This document shows, piece after piece, positions 62,001 to 64,000 of a stretch of DNA of 64,000 nucleotides. The stretch is from Oceanobacillus jeddahensis (lineage in GTDB: Bacteria > Bacillota > Bacilli > Bacillales > Amphibacillaceae): positions 310,001 to 374,000 of the forward strand of contig NZ_CCDM010000002.1 of assembly GCF_000750635.1 (NCBI RefSeq), in the 5' to 3' direction. The position numbers and the translations under genes were made by a program. How positions within the stretch are numbered: position 1 is the stretch's first letter; each line of letters starts with the position of its first letter. Below the pieces are notes generated by a model, which saw only the letters and a program-made list of their open reading frames with translations, searched no databases and was not told the DNA's origin.

Positions 62001-63044
62001 GTGGATGTTCTTCAATCAACAAGCAGAGAAAGAGAAACGTATCATGTCAAGCTTCGTTATTCTATTTTATGGGAATGCGCGTTAGGAATTGCGGCAATAA
62101 CAAATACAAAACTGCTGGATACATTAGATAAGCCTAAAGAATATTGGACACAAACGAAAGAATCTATTTCCGTAGCGTTATCAGAGGAATTGGAATATGT
62201 TGAGAAAAATAATACATGGAAAGCATTACTCCAAATACTCCATCAGCAGGAATTTTCAAGTCTTGAAGATTTTCAGCAATATGTAGAGCGTTTAGCAGAT
62301 AAAGAATTAAAATTTATTTGTCTTCCTTTTGTCGGGAATTCGTATCAGACATATCGGGAGCAAGCTGCACAAGGTGAAATGAATGCTGTTAAAGAGCTAA
62401 TGCATATTACTAAAAATAATCCCTTCTTTCCGACATATATCGAATTTATTAGTATCTGTGAAGCGGCAACTTTAAAAAAGCATTTGATCAAGGTAATGGA
62501 AAGCTGGTATCAGGAAATAGTGAGAGGCAAACAACAAGAAACAGAAACAATTCTGGAAAAGGATTATCAGTCAAAAAAGGAGATGCACCAGAAGGTATCT
62601 TCGGAGGAATTAGTGCAGTGGGCGACCGGCGGAGTTACGTATACACCGGAACCTAGTGTGCATACTGTTTTATTAATTCCCCAATATATTTATCGTCCTT
62701 GGAATATTGAGGCGGATATCGAAGGAACCAAAGTATTTTATTACCCGGTTGCGAATGAAAGTGTGTCTCCAAGCGATCGATATATGCCAGATTATTTTCT
62801 TGTTCAGAAATATAAAGCATTGGGTGATGAAGTGCGCCTGAAAATGGTGAAGTTATTATCCGAACATCCAAGAACGCTGCAGGAAATGACGGAAAAACTG
62901 GATATCGGGAAGTCGACCATTCATCATCATTTAAAAATACTGAGAGCAGCAAAAATCGTAGAAATAGTCGATTCAAAATATTGCTTGAAAAAGAATGTGT
63001 TCACTCTTTTAGTAAAAGAATTTAACTGGTATCTGGAGAAATGA
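62001..63044 (+). CDS. ArsR-type winged-HTH regulator with long N-terminal domain
   Basis: A 347-residue regulator. The C-terminal 85 residues form an ArsR winged HTH (YKALGDEVRLKMVKLLSEHPRTLQEMTEKLDIGKSTIHHHLKILRAAKIV, read in parts) and the N-terminal 250 residues are a helical DUF5937-like ligand domain. GTG at 62001 is the start, with AAGGAG upstream. It overlaps the MFS gene by 4 bases (ATGA), so it likely controls the exporter in response to a drug-like ligand. Confidence 0.87.
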   Translation: MDVLQSTSRERETYHVKLRYSILWECALGIAAITNTKLLDTLDKPKEYWTQTKESISVALSEELEYVEKNNTWKALLQILHQQEFSSLEDFQQYVERLADKELKFICLPFVGNSYQTYREQAAQGEMNAVKELMHITKNNPFFPTYIEFISICEAATLKKHLIKVMESWYQEIVRGKQQETETILEKDYQSKKEMHQKVSSEELVQWATGGVTYTPEPSVHTVLLIPQYIYRPWNIEADIEGTKVFYYPVANESVSPSDRYMPDYFLVQKYKALGDEVRLKMVKLLSEHPRTLQEMTEKLDIGKSTIHHHLKILRAAKIVEIVDSKYCLKKNVFTLLVKEFNWYLEK

Positions 63045-64000
63045 AAGATGTGAAGCGGTTGGAGACGTCAGTTTTTAAAAATAGATCCTTCCTGTCTATA
63101 TGGATGGGGAATGGAATCTCAGAGCTGGGCGGTGCTTTTGGAACCTTTTGTAATTCCATATTAATTTTTCAATTAACAGGTTCTAAACTAGCGTTGGGAA
63201 GTATGTGGCTGTTATATTTAATTCCTTCTTTAGTACTTCAATTATTTATTGGACCATTTATTGACCGTTGGAGCCGAAAGTGGATATTAATTTTCTCTCA
63301 GATGGCAAGAGGCTTTGTGTTTCTTGTACCACTGGTTGCTTTATTGACCGACACACTTGTGCCCTGGCATATCTATTTGGTTCAGATGATCGTCGGTTTA
63401 ATTACACCGCTGTATGTTCCGGCAAATCAAGCGATAACTCCTTCTATCGTAGCAAAAGAGCAATTAGAAACGGCAAATGCATATTTGGAAGGAACAGCGC
63501 GGTTCATGACGTTTACGGCTCCATTTTTAGGGGGAGTTGTAATTGAATATATAGGTGTCATGCCTACGATGATTCTAGTAAGTACATTGCTATTATTAAG
63601 CAGCTTTACATTATTTTTTATTCAAGAAACCAGAATTCCACAAAAGAAGAGAGCTTCATGGTTAAAGGAGTTTACAGAAGGACTGACTTATTTTTTTAGA
63701 AAGCGGGTCATTGTTTGGCTGGGTATATTTTTGGGTTTTGTCCAGTTTGGTGTTGGCGTGACAATGGTTACAACACTACCATATATTACAGAGGAATTGT
63801 CAGGAAGCTATGCAGAATACGGTTATTTTATGGCTGGTTTTCCTGTTGGATTTATTTTAGGATCCATCCTGGTTGGGAAAATAAAATATCGAAGCCGCAG
63901 AAGGTTAATGCTTGGAGCATTATTTATAGGCGGGCTTACCTTTATTTTCTTATTTATCAATACAAGTGTTTTATTAGGAATTCTAACAGAAATAATCGGT
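63041..64000 (+). CDS. MFS transporter (3' end outside window)
   Basis: 320 codons of a major-facilitator permease of the macrolide-efflux (MefA-like) type. Visible features are SVFKNRSFLSIWMGNGISELGGAF at the start (read in parts), the loop-2 motif FIGPFIDRWSRKW, and about ten hydrophobic segments before the edge. The ATG at 63041 overlaps the regulator stop. The substrate is unknown; coupling to an ArsR-type regulator suggests efflux. Confidence 0.88.
   Translation, partial: MKDVKRLETSVFKNRSFLSIWMGNGISELGGAFGTFCNSILIFQLTGSKLALGSMWLLYLIPSLVLQLFIGPFIDRWSRKWILIFSQMARGFVFLVPLVALLTDTLVPWHIYLVQMIVGLITPLYVPANQAITPSIVAKEQLETANAYLEGTARFMTFTAPFLGGVVIEYIGVMPTMILVSTLLLLSSFTLFFIQETRIPQKKRASWLKEFTEGLTYFFRKRVIVWLGIFLGFVQFGVGVTMVTTLPYITEELSGSYAEYGYFMAGFPVGFILGSILVGKIKYRSRRRLMLGALFIGGLTFIFLFINTSVLLGILTEIIG

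Overview
The window is from a low-G+C Gram-positive bacterium, most likely a Bacillaceae member of the Oceanobacillus/Virgibacillus type. The signs are AT-rich intergenic DNA, strong AGGAGG-type ribosome sites with frequent GTG/TTG starts, sigma-A promoters, a B. subtilis-like glycolate operon (CdaR-type regulator-glcD-glcF), a textbook Zur box, and several PTS and osmolyte-related genes. No phage module, rRNA or tRNA was seen. The first and last genes run off the edges.

Layout. 1-5.6 kb: a PRD/BglG-type regulator (partial), a GntR regulator with an RspA/mannonate-dehydratase-like enzyme, and a divergent glucose-family PTS EIIBC. 5.7-9.7 kb: glycolate oxidation. 9.8-18.8 kb: a cell-wall sugar salvage region, with a lactose/cellobiose-type PTS split over two divergent units and mupG, anmK, a MurR/RpiR regulator, an amino-sugar kinase, a serine hydrolase and murQ. 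19-22 kb: IclR regulator, APC permease and creatininase-family enzyme. 22.4 kb: CorA. 23.7-29.1 kb: a CUT1 sugar ABC importer with two tandem binding proteins and a HAD phosphatase. 29.4-30.8 kb: an XRE-TPR (RRNPP-type) regulator followed by an unlisted 39-residue exported peptide gene, a likely quorum-sensing pair. 31-32.7 kb: two genes each preceded by a Zur-type palindrome.

32.9-44 kb: a tiny decayed type I-C-like CRISPR array and a full 18-repeat array about 10 kb apart, both without cas genes in the window and sharing one leader architecture. Between them lie a two-component system, a NUDIX enzyme, a broken ECF sigma gene with an intact DUF4179 partner, an ABC-2 exporter with two permeases, an MDR reductase and an AraC/GyrI regulator.

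44-53.5 kb: miscellaneous housekeeping and accessory genes. A dispersed structured repeat is scattered among them; it tends to begin exactly on the stop codon of the upstream gene, and one copy is split by a nested MITE-like insertion. 53.5-56 kb: two tandem orphan glycine-betaine-type binding lipoproteins with matching promoters. 56.3-59.3 kb: a copper operon (copZ, copA and an unlisted 54-residue membrane protein) with CsoR-like palindromes. 59.4-64 kb: an SDR stress oxidoreductase, a small membrane protein, a UPF0175/DUF3368-PIN pair, and an ArsR regulator with a truncated MFS exporter.

The most distinctive material is the regulator/peptide pair, the paired cas-less arrays with a shared leader, and the stop-codon-abutting repeat with compensatory stem changes. 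All identifications were made by reading the sequence; no database search was run.
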